In this document: piece by piece, positions 38,049 through 46,132 of the stretch | Position numbering within the stretch: the first letter of the stretch is position 1 | Layout of the letters: every line of letters begins with the position of its first letter | Assembly: GCF_003052585.1 (NCBI RefSeq) | Contig: NZ_QASN01000002.1 | Span: 372,001 to 436,000, forward strand | Length of the DNA stretch: 64,000 nt | Reading direction: 5' to 3' | DNA from: Pseudomonas mangrovi | Lineage (GTDB): Bacteria; Pseudomonadota; Gammaproteobacteria; Pseudomonadales; Pseudomonadaceae | Position numbers and translations under genes: made by a program | Notes under the pieces: model-generated | Databases searched by the model: none | Told to the model about the DNA's origin: nothing | Seen by the model: the letters and a program-made list of their open reading frames with translations, nothing else

Positions 38049-39281
38049 TCACTTCTTGTCGTAGGCGATGGGCAGGTCGATGCTGCCGTCCAGATGCTTG
38101 ATCGGGCCTGCGGCGCTGGGGTTGATGTCGAACTCGAAGATCTCGGTCGGCAGCCACAGGGTCGCGCAGGCATTGGGGATGTCGACCACCCCGCTGATGT
38201 GCCCTTGCACCGGCGCGGAACCGAGCAGCGAGTAACCCTGGGCCGGCGAGTAACCGAACTTGGTCAGGTAGTTGATGGCGTTCATGCAGGCCTGCTTGTA
38301 GGCCAGGTTCACGTCCAGGTAGTGCTGCTTGCCGGCGTCATCTACCGAGATACCTTCGAAGATCAGGTAGTTGTTGTAGTTGGGCACCACCGGGCTGGGC
38401 TTGAAGATCGGGTTCTTGATGCCGTACTTGGCCATGCCGCCCTTGATCAGCTCGACCTTCATGTGTACCCAGCCGGCCATCTCGATGGCGCCGCAGAAAG
38501 TGATCTCGCCGTCGCCCTGGCTGAAGTGCAGGTCGCCCACCGACAGACCGGCGCCGTCGACGTAGACCGGGAAGAAGATCTTCGAGCCGCGCGACAGGTC
38601 CTTGATGTCGCAGTTGCCGCCATGCTCGCGCGGCGGCACGGTGCGCGCGCCGGTGAGGGCGGCCTTGTCGCGCGCCTCACCCTTGAGCTTGCCCATGTGC
38701 GCGGTGGCGGCCAGTGGCGGGTTGGCCAGGGGCGGCACGCGGGTCGGATTGGTGTCGATCAGCTCCTGTTCGCGCTTGTTCCAGTCGGCGAGCATCTTGT
38801 GGTCCGGCAGGCAGCCGATCAGACCCGGGTGGATCAGGCCGGCGAAGCTGACGCCGGGGATGTGCCGGCTGCTGGTGAACATGCCCTTGAAGTCCCAGAT
38901 CGACTTCTGCGCATGGGGGAAGTACTCGGTGAGGAAACCGCCGCCGTTCTGCTGGCTGAAGAAGCCGTTGAAGCCCCACAGCGAATCCTGCTTGGCGCCG
39001 ATGTCGAGCAGATCGACCACCAGCAGATCACCCGGCTCGGCCCCCTTCACCCCGACCGGGCCGGACAGATAGTGCACGGTGGACAGGTCGACATCGCGCA
39101 CGTCGCTGGCGTCGTCATCGTTCTTGATCGCACCGGCGGTCCAGTCGTAGGTCTCGAGGATGAAATCGTCACCCGGATTGACCCAGCAGGCCATCGGGAT
39201 GTCCGGGTGCCAGCGGTTGTGAATCTGCTCGTTCTCGGTGGCGCTCTGCTTGAGGTCGACCTTGATCAGTGTTTCGGTCAT
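38049..39281 (-). CDS. fmdA: Formamidase FmdA (acetamidase/formamidase family)
   Basis: This 410-residue enzyme of the FmdA_AmdA family releases ammonia from formamide or acetamide. It begins MTETLIKVDLKQSATENEQ. Family segments include HNRWHPDIPMACWVNPGDD, GHISGVVDIPNACATLWLP near the C-terminus and REHGGNCDIKDLSRGS in the middle. It is full length and has AGGAG before the ATG. The 16-bp TACG-N8-CGTA dyad lies 83 bp upstream. The upstream 1.2 kb up to urtE is non-coding, so fmdA probably has its own promoter. Confidence 0.95.
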   Translation of the reverse strand: MTETLIKVDLKQSATENEQIHNRWHPDIPMACWVNPGDDFILETYDWTAGAIKNDDDASDVRDVDLSTVHYLSGPVGVKGAEPGDLLVVDLLDIGAKQDSLWGFNGFFSQQNGGGFLTEYFPHAQKSIWDFKGMFTSSRHIPGVSFAGLIHPGLIGCLPDHKMLADWNKREQELIDTNPTRVPPLANPPLAATAHMGKLKGEARDKAALTGARTVPPREHGGNCDIKDLSRGSKIFFPVYVDGAGLSVGDLHFSQGDGEITFCGAIEMAGWVHMKVELIKGGMAKYGIKNPIFKPSPVVPNYNNYLIFEGISVDDAGKQHYLDVNLAYKQACMNAINYLTKFGYSPAQGYSLLGSAPVQGHISGVVDIPNACATLWLPTEIFEFDINPSAAGPIKHLDGSIDLPIAYDKK

Positions 39282-39363
39282 GACAATGCTCCTGGGCCGG
39301 TTGGCGTTGGCGTTGGCGAAATGCCGTTGGGCTTAGTCTTGTCGCGCCGGGGAGATCGTTAAA

Positions 39364-39379
39364 TACGCTGGATAACGTA
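39364..39379 (-). promoter_or_regulatory. TACG-N8-CGTA dyad upstream of fmdA
   Basis: On the gene's strand it reads TACGTTATCCAGCGTA. It agrees at 12 of 16 positions with the perfect dyad upstream of urtA, and all four differences are transitions. Location is 83 bp before the fmdA start. Proposed as an operator for a shared regulator. Confidence 0.5.
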
Positions 39380-39570
39380 TGGGGACGTGGGCTGCTCTGC
39401 GGGTGCCGCAGAGCCACAGGCGTAGGTTGGGCTGCAAAGCCCAACGTGATGGGTAACCGCGAGGTGCCTGCGCGGCACCCAGTCCGCATCCCGCAGAGTC
39501 AAGGACGGCAAGGTTTGGCAGAGCGAGCTTGGCGCCGGGCTTATTGCCGAATGGTTGGAGGCGCCGGGTT

Positions 39571-40320
39571 TTCGGCCCCCCGGCCGAGTCACTTTCTCTT
39601 TGTCCGCGGATCGCCGCCCGACGCAAAGAGAAAGTGACCAAAGAGAAAGCGCGCCCCGACATCCGGGTCTGCCCGCTGCGCGGCCAGACTTCCCTCGCTC
39701 CGGTGCCGTTCCGGAGGCCGGCGCAGACGGGCCATCCTTGGCCCGACTCCGCCTTTCGCGGCATCCATTGCCGCTCACCTCCTGCGCAACACCTGCGCTC
39801 GGCCTCCTGTAAGGGGTATGCGCACCGAGTTGCCTGAAAGATGTTTGGGTCAGCCTCTGGTGGACAAGGCTGCGCCGTTGTCCATCCTACGAAAACGAGA
39901 CAACCGTAGGGTGGATGGTCGACGCCATCCACCAATCACTTGCGGATTGCTGTGGGCACCCGATCCGGGATGCTCCGCGTCCCTCAGACGCAAGCGTCTG
40001 CCACCGCATTCCCACGCAGAGCGTGGGAACGATCGGCGCATAAGGTTCAGGCGACGCGAATCGCCCCTTTGTCCGGCTGAGCGGAGTCGTCGTGGAGAGG
40101 GGTAAGCCGCAGGGATGCGGCGCAAGGCGTAGAGGACCATGGATGGTCCTTCTACGCCGGCCCCTCGGAGCGGCGATGGAGCGAAGGAACCCGGCGCAGC
40201 CGGGCTGGACAATGGGGCAAGCGCTTTTGGTTACTTTTGTCGCGACTGACAAAAGTGACTCGCCCAGGAGGGCGAAACCTCAAGCCAACAGCCCTCTGGG
40301 CAACGAGCTCGGCATCCGTC
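39571..40320 (+). repeat. Large non-coding structured repeat, copy 1
   Basis: This fills most of the 1.2-kb gene-free gap between fmdA and urtE. It aligns end to end with 46133-46805. It has a 15-bp perfect inverted repeat (39588-39602 with 39624-39638), an extended hairpin at 40126-40158 and a hairpin at 40233-40256. Two GTAGGGTGGA-type palindromes lie inside at 39859-39891 and 39906-39934, and a TTCCCACGC-AGA-GCGTGGGAA palindrome at 40009-40029. Open frames across it have no homology signs and are taken as accidental. Confidence 0.8.
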
Positions 40321-40397
40321 GCTCAGCCGCCGAGCAAACCGAGGATCTCGCCCAGACTCCGCATGGACACCCTATCCAGCGGCGCTCCGCTCCTCTC

Positions 40398-40443
40398 AGA
40401 CGCAGAGCGTCTGCAACTGCGTTCCCACGCGGAGCGTGGGAAC
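40398..40443 (+). repeat. AGACGC and GTTCCCACGC palindromes downstream of urtE
   Basis: AGACGC-AGA-GCGTCT (40398-40412) is followed by GTTCCCACGC-GGA-GCGTGGGAAC (40421-40443, 10-bp perfect stem). The same pair in variant form lies at 39986-40029. They are REP-like and occur 46 bp after the urtE stop. Confidence 0.8.
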
Positions 40444-40489
40444 GATCAATGCGGAAGACTCCGCCCCTCAGCGAGCACACGCCGAATCG

Positions 40490-41179
40490 CTACACCGACA
40501 AATACCGACTGATCGTCGCCTCATCGACATTCTCGCGCTTCTCCTCGACCACGAACCGCCCCTTCTCGATCACCAGGAAGCGATCGGCGATCTCCATGGT
40601 GAAGGACAGCACCTGCTCCGACACCACGATGGTCAGATCACGCATGTTGCGGATCTCCTTCAGGCTGCGGGCGATGTCCTTGATGATCGACGGCTGGATA
40701 CCCTCGGTCGGCTCGTCCAGCAGCAGCACCTTGGGATTGGTCGCCAGCGCGCGGGCGATCGCCAGCTGCTGCTGCTGGCCGCCGGAGAGGTTGCCGCCCT
40801 TGCGTTTGCGCATGTCGTGCAGAACCGGGAAGAGCGCATACAGGTCTTCCGGCACCACGCCCTTGGCCGAGGCCGGCAGGCCGGTCTGGATGTTTTCCAG
40901 CACGGTCATGCTGGGGAAGATCATCCGCCCCTGCGGCACGTAGGCGATTCCGCTGGCGACACGCTGGTGGGTGTCGAGTTTCGACACATCCTTGCCGTCC
41001 ACCTCGATGCTGCCGCCCCACTGCGGCAGCAGGCCCATCAGGCTGCGGAACAGGGTGCTCTTGCCCATGCCGTTGCGGCCCATGACCGCGACGATTTCCT
41101 TCTTTTCCACGCTCAGGTCGAGTTCGTGGAGGATCTGGCTCTGGCCGTAGCCGGAAGCGAGCTGGCTGATCTTGAACAT
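40490..41179 (-). CDS. urtE: Urea/short-amide ABC transporter ATPase UrtE
   Basis: This 229-residue ABC ATPase of the LivF type has Walker A GRNGMGKST (about 34-42), Q-loop and signature LSGGQQQQLAIARAL (about 133-147), and Walker B VLLLDEPTEGIQPS. With UrtD it powers uptake through UrtBC. It is last in the urtABCDE order, 146 bp after urtD; that gap holds variant GTAGGG-type palindromes (around 41244-41311). Confidence 0.94.
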   Translation of the reverse strand: MFKISQLASGYGQSQILHELDLSVEKKEIVAVMGRNGMGKSTLFRSLMGLLPQWGGSIEVDGKDVSKLDTHQRVASGIAYVPQGRMIFPSMTVLENIQTGLPASAKGVVPEDLYALFPVLHDMRKRKGGNLSGGQQQQLAIARALATNPKVLLLDEPTEGIQPSIIKDIARSLKEIRNMRDLTIVVSEQVLSFTMEIADRFLVIEKGRFVVEEKRENVDEATISRYLSV

Positions 41180-41325
41180 ATTCGGTCACTCCAGATTCAG
41201 GTCGGGTGTGCGAAGGCGGCTGGCGCGGGTGGAAATGCCTTTGGCGATGTCCGCCCTACGGTCGTAATACGGAAGTTGCCGAGGGTGGATGAGCGCGCCG
41301 CGTCCTCCACCGAACAACCGCGGGC

Positions 41326-42084
41326 TCAATGGCCCAGGTACACCTCGATCACCTTGGGATTGCTCTGCACCGCGTCCATGCTGCCCTCGGCCAGCACCTT
41401 GCCCTGGTGCAGCACGGTGACCTTGTGGGCGATGCTCTTGACGAACTCCATGTCGTGCTCGATGACCAACACCGAGCGGCCCTTGCTGATGCGCTTGAGC
41501 AGCTCGGCGGTGGCCGCGCGTTCGGAGACGCTCATGCCGGCGACCGGCTCGTCGAGCATCAGCAGCTGCGGGTCCTGCATCAGCAGCATGCCGATCTCCA
41601 GCCACTGCTTCTGGCCGTGGGACAGCAGGTCGGCCTGCTGGTGCAACTGCTCGGCCAGGCCGATCTCCTCGGCGACTTCCTTGACCCGCTGGATGACCGC
41701 CTCGCTGCGTTTGAAGAACAGTGCACCGAACACCCCACGGCCTTCCGGGTAGGACATTTCCAGGTTCTCGAACACGCTCAGCGCCTCGAAGATCGACGGG
41801 TTCTGGAATTTGCGCCCGACGCCGGCACGAACGATGTCGTACTCGCGCATCTTGGTCAGCTCGCGGCTCTCGAACTGGATGCTGCCGGAGGTGGCGCGGG
41901 TCTTGCCGCAGATCAGGTCGAGCACCGTGGTCTTGCCGGCGCCGTTGGGGCCGATCACCACCCGCACCTCGTTGCGGTCGATGTACAGGTTGAGGTCGTC
42001 GACCGCCTTGAAGCCGTCGAAGGACACGGTGAGGCCTTCGATGGCCAGCACCGGTTTGGGCATCTGGAATCCTGTCGGGCTCAT
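41326..42084 (-). CDS. urtD: Urea/short-amide ABC transporter ATPase UrtD
   Basis: This 252-residue ABC ATPase of the LivG type has Walker A GPNGAGKTT, a signature region LLSHGQKQWLEIGMLL (the SHGQ form typical of UrtD), and Walker B LLMLDEPVAGMS. The ATG overlaps the urtC stop by four bases, so the two are coupled. Confidence 0.95.
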   Translation of the reverse strand: MSPTGFQMPKPVLAIEGLTVSFDGFKAVDDLNLYIDRNEVRVVIGPNGAGKTTVLDLICGKTRATSGSIQFESRELTKMREYDIVRAGVGRKFQNPSIFEALSVFENLEMSYPEGRGVFGALFFKRSEAVIQRVKEVAEEIGLAEQLHQQADLLSHGQKQWLEIGMLLMQDPQLLMLDEPVAGMSVSERAATAELLKRISKGRSVLVIEHDMEFVKSIAHKVTVLHQGKVLAEGSMDAVQSNPKVIEVYLGH

Positions 42085-43280
42085 ACACTGGTCTCCAGTT
42101 TGCTCGGCTCTGCAGCCGCCAGGGGTTTGCTCTCGCCATCATCACGCTTGTCGTTACGCGGCAGCGGCGCGGGTGGTGTCGGCTTGCGCAGTTTGGTCTG
42201 CAGCCGCACCAGCCACTTCTGCCCATGGCTCTGCCACAGACCGGCGAGGCCGTTGGGGAAGTACATGACCACCGCGATGAACAGGCCGCCCATCAGGAAC
42301 AGCCAGAGCTCGGGCAGGGTTTCGGAGAAGTAGGTCTTGCCGAAGTTGACCAGCAGCGCGCCATAGACCGCGCCGAGCAGCGACAGGCGACCACCGACCG
42401 CGCAGAAGATCACCATCTCGATCGAGGGCACGATGCCGACGAAGCTCGGCGACATGAAGCCGACCTGCAGGGTGAACATCGCCCCGCCGATGGCGGCGAA
42501 GGCCGCGCCGACGCAGAACACGAAGATCTTGAACGCCGCCACGTCGTAGCCGCAGAAGCGCACCCGCTCCTCCTTGTCGCGCATCGCCATCAGCAGGCGG
42601 CCGAGCTTGGAGGTGAGGATGAACTTGCCGATCAGGATGCAGCCCAGCAGCAGGAAGGCGTTGACGAAGTAGAGGATCAGCTTGGCCTCATCGCTACGGA
42701 TGTCCCAGCCCATCAGGGTCTTCAGATCGGTGATGCCGTTGACGCCGCCGGTCAGACCCTGCTGGCCGATGATCAGCACGGTCAGGATCAGCGCGATGGC
42801 CTGGGTAACGATGGAGAAGTACACGTCGCCGACACGGCGCTTGAACATCGCCACGCCGATCACCAGCGCCAGGATCACCGGCACCGCGATCACCGCCAGC
42901 AGGGTGAAGCCGAAGCTGTTGAAGGGTTCCCAGAACCACGGCAGTTCGGTGATCTGGTTCCAGTCCATGAAGTCCGGGATGCCCGGGGTCGACTGGATCT
43001 TGGTGCTTTCCGGATCGGAGGCCTCGAGCTTGAGGAACATCGCCATGCAGTAGCCGCCGAGGCCGAAGAAGATCCCCTGGCCGAGGCTGAGGATGCCGCC
43101 ATAGCCCCAGCACAGGACCAGGCCGACAGCGACGAAGGCGTAGGTCAGGTACTTGCCGACCATGTTCAGGCGGAAGGCATCGAGCAGCAACGGGAAGACC
43201 ACCAGGATCAGCGCGGCGAGAATCGCCAGGCCGATGGCGCCCTGTTTGCCGCCGACGAATCGATCGAGAGTGCTGTTCAT
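42081..43280 (-). CDS. urtC: Urea/short-amide ABC transporter permease UrtC
   Basis: This 399-residue branched-chain-type permease of the LivM family has about ten membrane helices. Characteristic segments are GYGGILSLGQGIFFGLGGY near residue 65 and the coupling region MRDKEERVRFCGYDV. The C-terminal 45 residues are a polar, charged tail longer than I would expect. It is 115 bp after urtB and overlaps urtD. Confidence 0.94.
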   Translation of the reverse strand: MNSTLDRFVGGKQGAIGLAILAALILVVFPLLLDAFRLNMVGKYLTYAFVAVGLVLCWGYGGILSLGQGIFFGLGGYCMAMFLKLEASDPESTKIQSTPGIPDFMDWNQITELPWFWEPFNSFGFTLLAVIAVPVILALVIGVAMFKRRVGDVYFSIVTQAIALILTVLIIGQQGLTGGVNGITDLKTLMGWDIRSDEAKLILYFVNAFLLLGCILIGKFILTSKLGRLLMAMRDKEERVRFCGYDVAAFKIFVFCVGAAFAAIGGAMFTLQVGFMSPSFVGIVPSIEMVIFCAVGGRLSLLGAVYGALLVNFGKTYFSETLPELWLFLMGGLFIAVVMYFPNGLAGLWQSHGQKWLVRLQTKLRKPTPPAPLPRNDKRDDGESKPLAAAEPSKLETSV

Positions 43281-43395
43281 CAGTTGCTCCTCCGCAAGGT
43301 GGCGGCGCCGGCCGGGCAGGCGCTCGCCACGTCGAGGGATGGGGTGCCGCGCAGGGCGGCGGATGAGGTACGCAGATGGTTCATGGCCGTCATCC

Positions 43396-44313
43396 TTACT
43401 TCCGGACTTTTATCGAGAACAGCCCCTGCGGGCGCAGCATCAGGATGCCGACCACGGTGAGCAGGGTCAGGACCTTGGCCATCGAGCCACTCATGAAGAA
43501 CTCCATGATCGACTGCGCCTGGGCGATCGAGAATGCCGAGGCAATGGTGCCGAGCAGGCTGGCCGCGCCGCCGAAGACCACCACCAGGAAGGTGTCGACG
43601 ATGTACAGCGAGCCGGAGGTCGGCCCGGTCGAGCCGATGGTGGTGAAGGCGGCACCGGCGACACCGGCCACGCCGCAACCGAGGGCGAAGGTCATGCGGT
43701 CGACGCGCTTGGTGTTGATCCCCACGGCCCGGCTCATGGCGCGGTTCTGCACGGTGGCACGCACCTGCAGACCCCAGCGCGAGCGGTACATCATCAGGAA
43801 GATGGTGGCGGTGAGCAGGATGGTCAGGCCCATTACGAACAGGCCGTTGCGCGGGATCTCGATGGTGTCGGTGAGCTGCAGCGAGCCCATCAGCCACTCG
43901 GGCAGATTGGCGCTGACCTCGCGGGCACCGAAAACGGAGCGGAAGATCTGCTGCATGATCAGCGACAGCCCCCAGGTCGCCAGCAGGGTATCCAGCGGGC
44001 GGTGGTAGAGCCGGCTGATCATCGCCCATTCGACGACCCAGCCGATGGCCCCGGCGATGAAGAACGACATCACGATCGCCAGGAAGAAGTAATAGGGCCC
44101 GAAGGCGGGTGCGAAGCGCTCGGTGAGCACCGCGACGATGAAGGTGGTGTAGGCACCGATGGTGAGGAACTCGCCATGGGCCATGTTGATGACGCCCATC
44201 TGTCCGAAGATGATCGCCAGTCCCAGGGCCATCAGCAGCAGCACGCAGAACACGGACAGGCCGTTGAAGCCCTGCATGGCGGCGATGGCACCAAATTCCG
44301 ATAGCCATTCCAT
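43396..44313 (-). CDS. urtB: Urea/short-amide ABC transporter permease UrtB
   Basis: This 305-residue LivH-type permease has GQMGVINMAHGEFLTIGAY near residue 38 and a coupling loop ATVQNRAMSRAVGINTK. Many UrtB proteins carry a roughly 200-residue N-terminal extension, which is absent here, so this is the short form, as in amide-type (FmdE) systems. GGAGA precedes the ATG. A strong hairpin separates it from urtA. Confidence 0.93.
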   Translation of the reverse strand: MEWLSEFGAIAAMQGFNGLSVFCVLLLMALGLAIIFGQMGVINMAHGEFLTIGAYTTFIVAVLTERFAPAFGPYYFFLAIVMSFFIAGAIGWVVEWAMISRLYHRPLDTLLATWGLSLIMQQIFRSVFGAREVSANLPEWLMGSLQLTDTIEIPRNGLFVMGLTILLTATIFLMMYRSRWGLQVRATVQNRAMSRAVGINTKRVDRMTFALGCGVAGVAGAAFTTIGSTGPTSGSLYIVDTFLVVVFGGAASLLGTIASAFSIAQAQSIMEFFMSGSMAKVLTLLTVVGILMLRPQGLFSIKVRK

Positions 44314-44374
44314 GATGATGTCTCCAGGAAAAAGAGGGGGTGCGGCAGGCCGAGCCGCGTAGGCCCCGTCGGGC

Positions 44375-44408
44375 AGGCCGCAAGCGGAGGAGGCTCCGCC
44401 TGCGGCCT
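44375..44408 (-). promoter_or_regulatory. Intercistronic hairpin between urtA and urtB
   Basis: AGGCCGCAAGCGGAG and CTCCGCCTGCGGCCT pair at 14 of 15 positions around a GAGG loop. There is no T-run on the minus strand. Hairpins here commonly stabilise the message of the binding-protein gene and lower expression of the downstream permease genes. Confidence 0.6.
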
Positions 44409-44427
44409 GAGGCTTGCCGCGTAGGGG

Positions 44428-45669
44428 TTACTGGTAGCCTTTCGGGAAGGGATTCGGCTCGATCAGGTCGGACTCGTAGACCACCTTGAACTGGCCGTTG
44501 GGCAGGACTTCGCCGATGCGGGTCTTGCTCCACAGGTGCTGGTTCTCGTGCACTTTCACGTAGCCTTCCGGCGCGGTGGTCAGTTCGATGCCAGGGGTCG
44601 CGGCGACCACCTTGTCGACGTCGAAGCTGCCGGCCTTCTCGACGGCGGCCTTCCACAGCCAGGGGCCGAGGTAGGCGGCCTGGGTCACGTCACCGATCAC
44701 TGCGTCCTGGCCGTACTTGGCCTTGAAGGCTTCGACAAAGGCGGCGTTGTTCGGGTTGTCCAGGCTCTGGAAGTACTTCATGGAGGCGTAGAAGCCGGCC
44801 ATGTTCTCGCCGCCGATGCCGAGCAGCTCGTCTTCGGTGACCGACAGGGTCAGCAGGGTCTGCTTCTCGGCGGTGACGCCGGCGGCCTTGAGCTGCTTGT
44901 AGAAGGCGACGTTGGAGCCACCGACCACGGCAGCGAAGACCACGTCAGGCTTCTTCAGCTTGACCTTGTTGATCAGCGAGCCGAACTGGGTGTGACCGAG
45001 CGGGTAGTACTCCTCGCCCACCACCTTGCCGCCGAGCACGGTTTCGATGTGCTTGCGGGCGATCTTCATCGAGGTGCGCGGCCAGATGTAGTCGGAGCCG
45101 AGCAGGTAATAGGTCTTGGCTTCCTTCTCCTTGGCGACCCAGTCGAGGCCGGCGAGGATCTGCTGAGTGGCTTCCTGGCCGGTGTAGACGACGTTCTTCG
45201 ACTGCTCCAGCCCTTCGTAGAAGGTCGGGTAGTAGAGCAGACCGTTCTCACGTTCGAATACCGGCAGCACTGCCTTGCGCGAGGCCGAGGTCCAGCAGCC
45301 GAACACCGCGGCGACCTTGTCGTTGACCAGCAGCTTGCGCGACTTCTCGGCGAAGGTCGGCCAGTCGGAAGCCCCGTCTTCCTGGATGACCTTGATCTGC
45401 CGGCCGAGGATGCCGCCGGCGGCGTTGATCTGCTCGATGGCCAGGCGCTCGGCCTGGATCGAACCGGTCTCGGAAATGGCCATGGTGCCGGTGGCCGAAT
45501 GCAGCTGGCCGACGACGACCTCGGTATCGGTGACCGCAAGACCGGTGGTGTTGACCTCGGCGGTCGGCGGTGCCGCAAAGGCACTCGCCGCCAACATCGA
45601 AAGTGCCGCGGCCCCCAGCGCCAGGCGCCGCGGGAAACGGAGTTTCGCGCCCTTCAGTTGTGAATCCAT
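44428..45669 (-). CDS. urtA: Urea/short-amide ABC transporter binding protein UrtA
   Basis: This 413-residue periplasmic binding protein has a signal peptide of about 32 residues ending ASAFAAPP. The mature type I periplasmic-binding fold begins VVVGQLHSATGTMAISE and contains AAVFGCWTSASRKAVLPV, PTFYEGLEQSKNVVYTG and GHTQFGSLINKVK, all typical of UrtA/FmdD. AAGGAG lies at ideal spacing before the ATG. The operator-like dyad lies 123 bp upstream. Whether urea or formamide/acetamide is the main ligand cannot be told; the fmdA and amiE neighbours make amides plausible. Confidence 0.94.
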   Translation of the reverse strand: MDSQLKGAKLRFPRRLALGAAALSMLAASAFAAPPTAEVNTTGLAVTDTEVVVGQLHSATGTMAISETGSIQAERLAIEQINAAGGILGRQIKVIQEDGASDWPTFAEKSRKLLVNDKVAAVFGCWTSASRKAVLPVFERENGLLYYPTFYEGLEQSKNVVYTGQEATQQILAGLDWVAKEKEAKTYYLLGSDYIWPRTSMKIARKHIETVLGGKVVGEEYYPLGHTQFGSLINKVKLKKPDVVFAAVVGGSNVAFYKQLKAAGVTAEKQTLLTLSVTEDELLGIGGENMAGFYASMKYFQSLDNPNNAAFVEAFKAKYGQDAVIGDVTQAAYLGPWLWKAAVEKAGSFDVDKVVAATPGIELTTAPEGYVKVHENQHLWSKTRIGEVLPNGQFKVVYESDLIEPNPFPKGYQ

Positions 45670-45778
45670 GGTTGTGCTCCTTTCTCGGTTGTCGGTGCCG
45701 GGCTCGCCGGGGCGAACCACCTGCATCGGGTTCGAGGCAAGGATGGGGTTGGGGGTGTTGCGCGGGGTATACGCAACT

Positions 45779-45807
45779 TGACGTAGCGGGGTACGTCAGA
45801 TGACGTA
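45779..45807 (-). promoter_or_regulatory. TACGTCA-GA-TGACGTA operator upstream of urtA
   Basis: A perfect dyad, TACGTCAGATGACGTA, spans 45792-45807 (7-bp arms, 2-bp centre). A third half-site, TGACGTA, lies at 45779-45785. A TATACC on the minus strand (45766-45771) is a possible -10 with no good -35, which fits an activator-dependent promoter. A related dyad precedes fmdA. Confidence 0.6.
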
Positions 45808-45902
45808 GGCGCACCAAGGCGGTGCAGTCGCGGGCACGAATGGTGCAGAGAAGGGTCCCGACGGGGCATCGCCGCGGGCGATCGCACTGGGTATCGTCGG
45901 TC

Positions 45903-45932
45903 GTAGGGTGGATAACGCTTTTCTTATCCACC
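45903..45932 (+). repeat. GTAGGGTGGATAA palindrome
   Basis: GGTGGATAA (45907-45915) and TTATCCACC (45924-45932) form a perfect 9-bp stem. It is one of several family members in the gene-free region between urtA and the sensor kinase. Confidence 0.85.
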
Positions 45933-46027
45933 AAAGCCGTTCAGGTGGGTGGATGGCCGAAGCCCGCCGCTGATTGCGGGCTCACGTCCCGTTGCAGCGT
46001 CCCCGGCCCGCGAGACCATGTAGAACT

Positions 46028-46060
46028 GGTGGACAAGGCTGCGCCGTTGTCCACCCTACG
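46028..46060 (+). repeat. GGTGGACAA palindrome
   Basis: GGTGGACAA (46028-46036) and TTGTCCACC (46047-46055), followed by CTACG, form a perfect 9-bp stem in the urtA/kinase gap. Confidence 0.85.
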
Positions 46061-46132
46061 CGGGCCTGGCTTTGCAGTTGGCGGTTGCGGCTGGTGTTTG
46101 GCCTGCTTCCGAGCGGGCTGATGACTCGTTGT

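Noticed and set aside
39282..39363. Sigma-54 promoter for fmdA
   Set aside because: No GG-N10-GC arrangement with reasonable flanks was found on the minus strand; the dyad at 39364-39379 is the stronger signal.
39529..40943. Several open frames in the gap between fmdA and urtE, including ones with SHAERGND-like peptides
   Set aside because: They arise from the repeated non-coding element and from GTTCCCACGC palindromes; such peptides are known artefacts of repeat translation.
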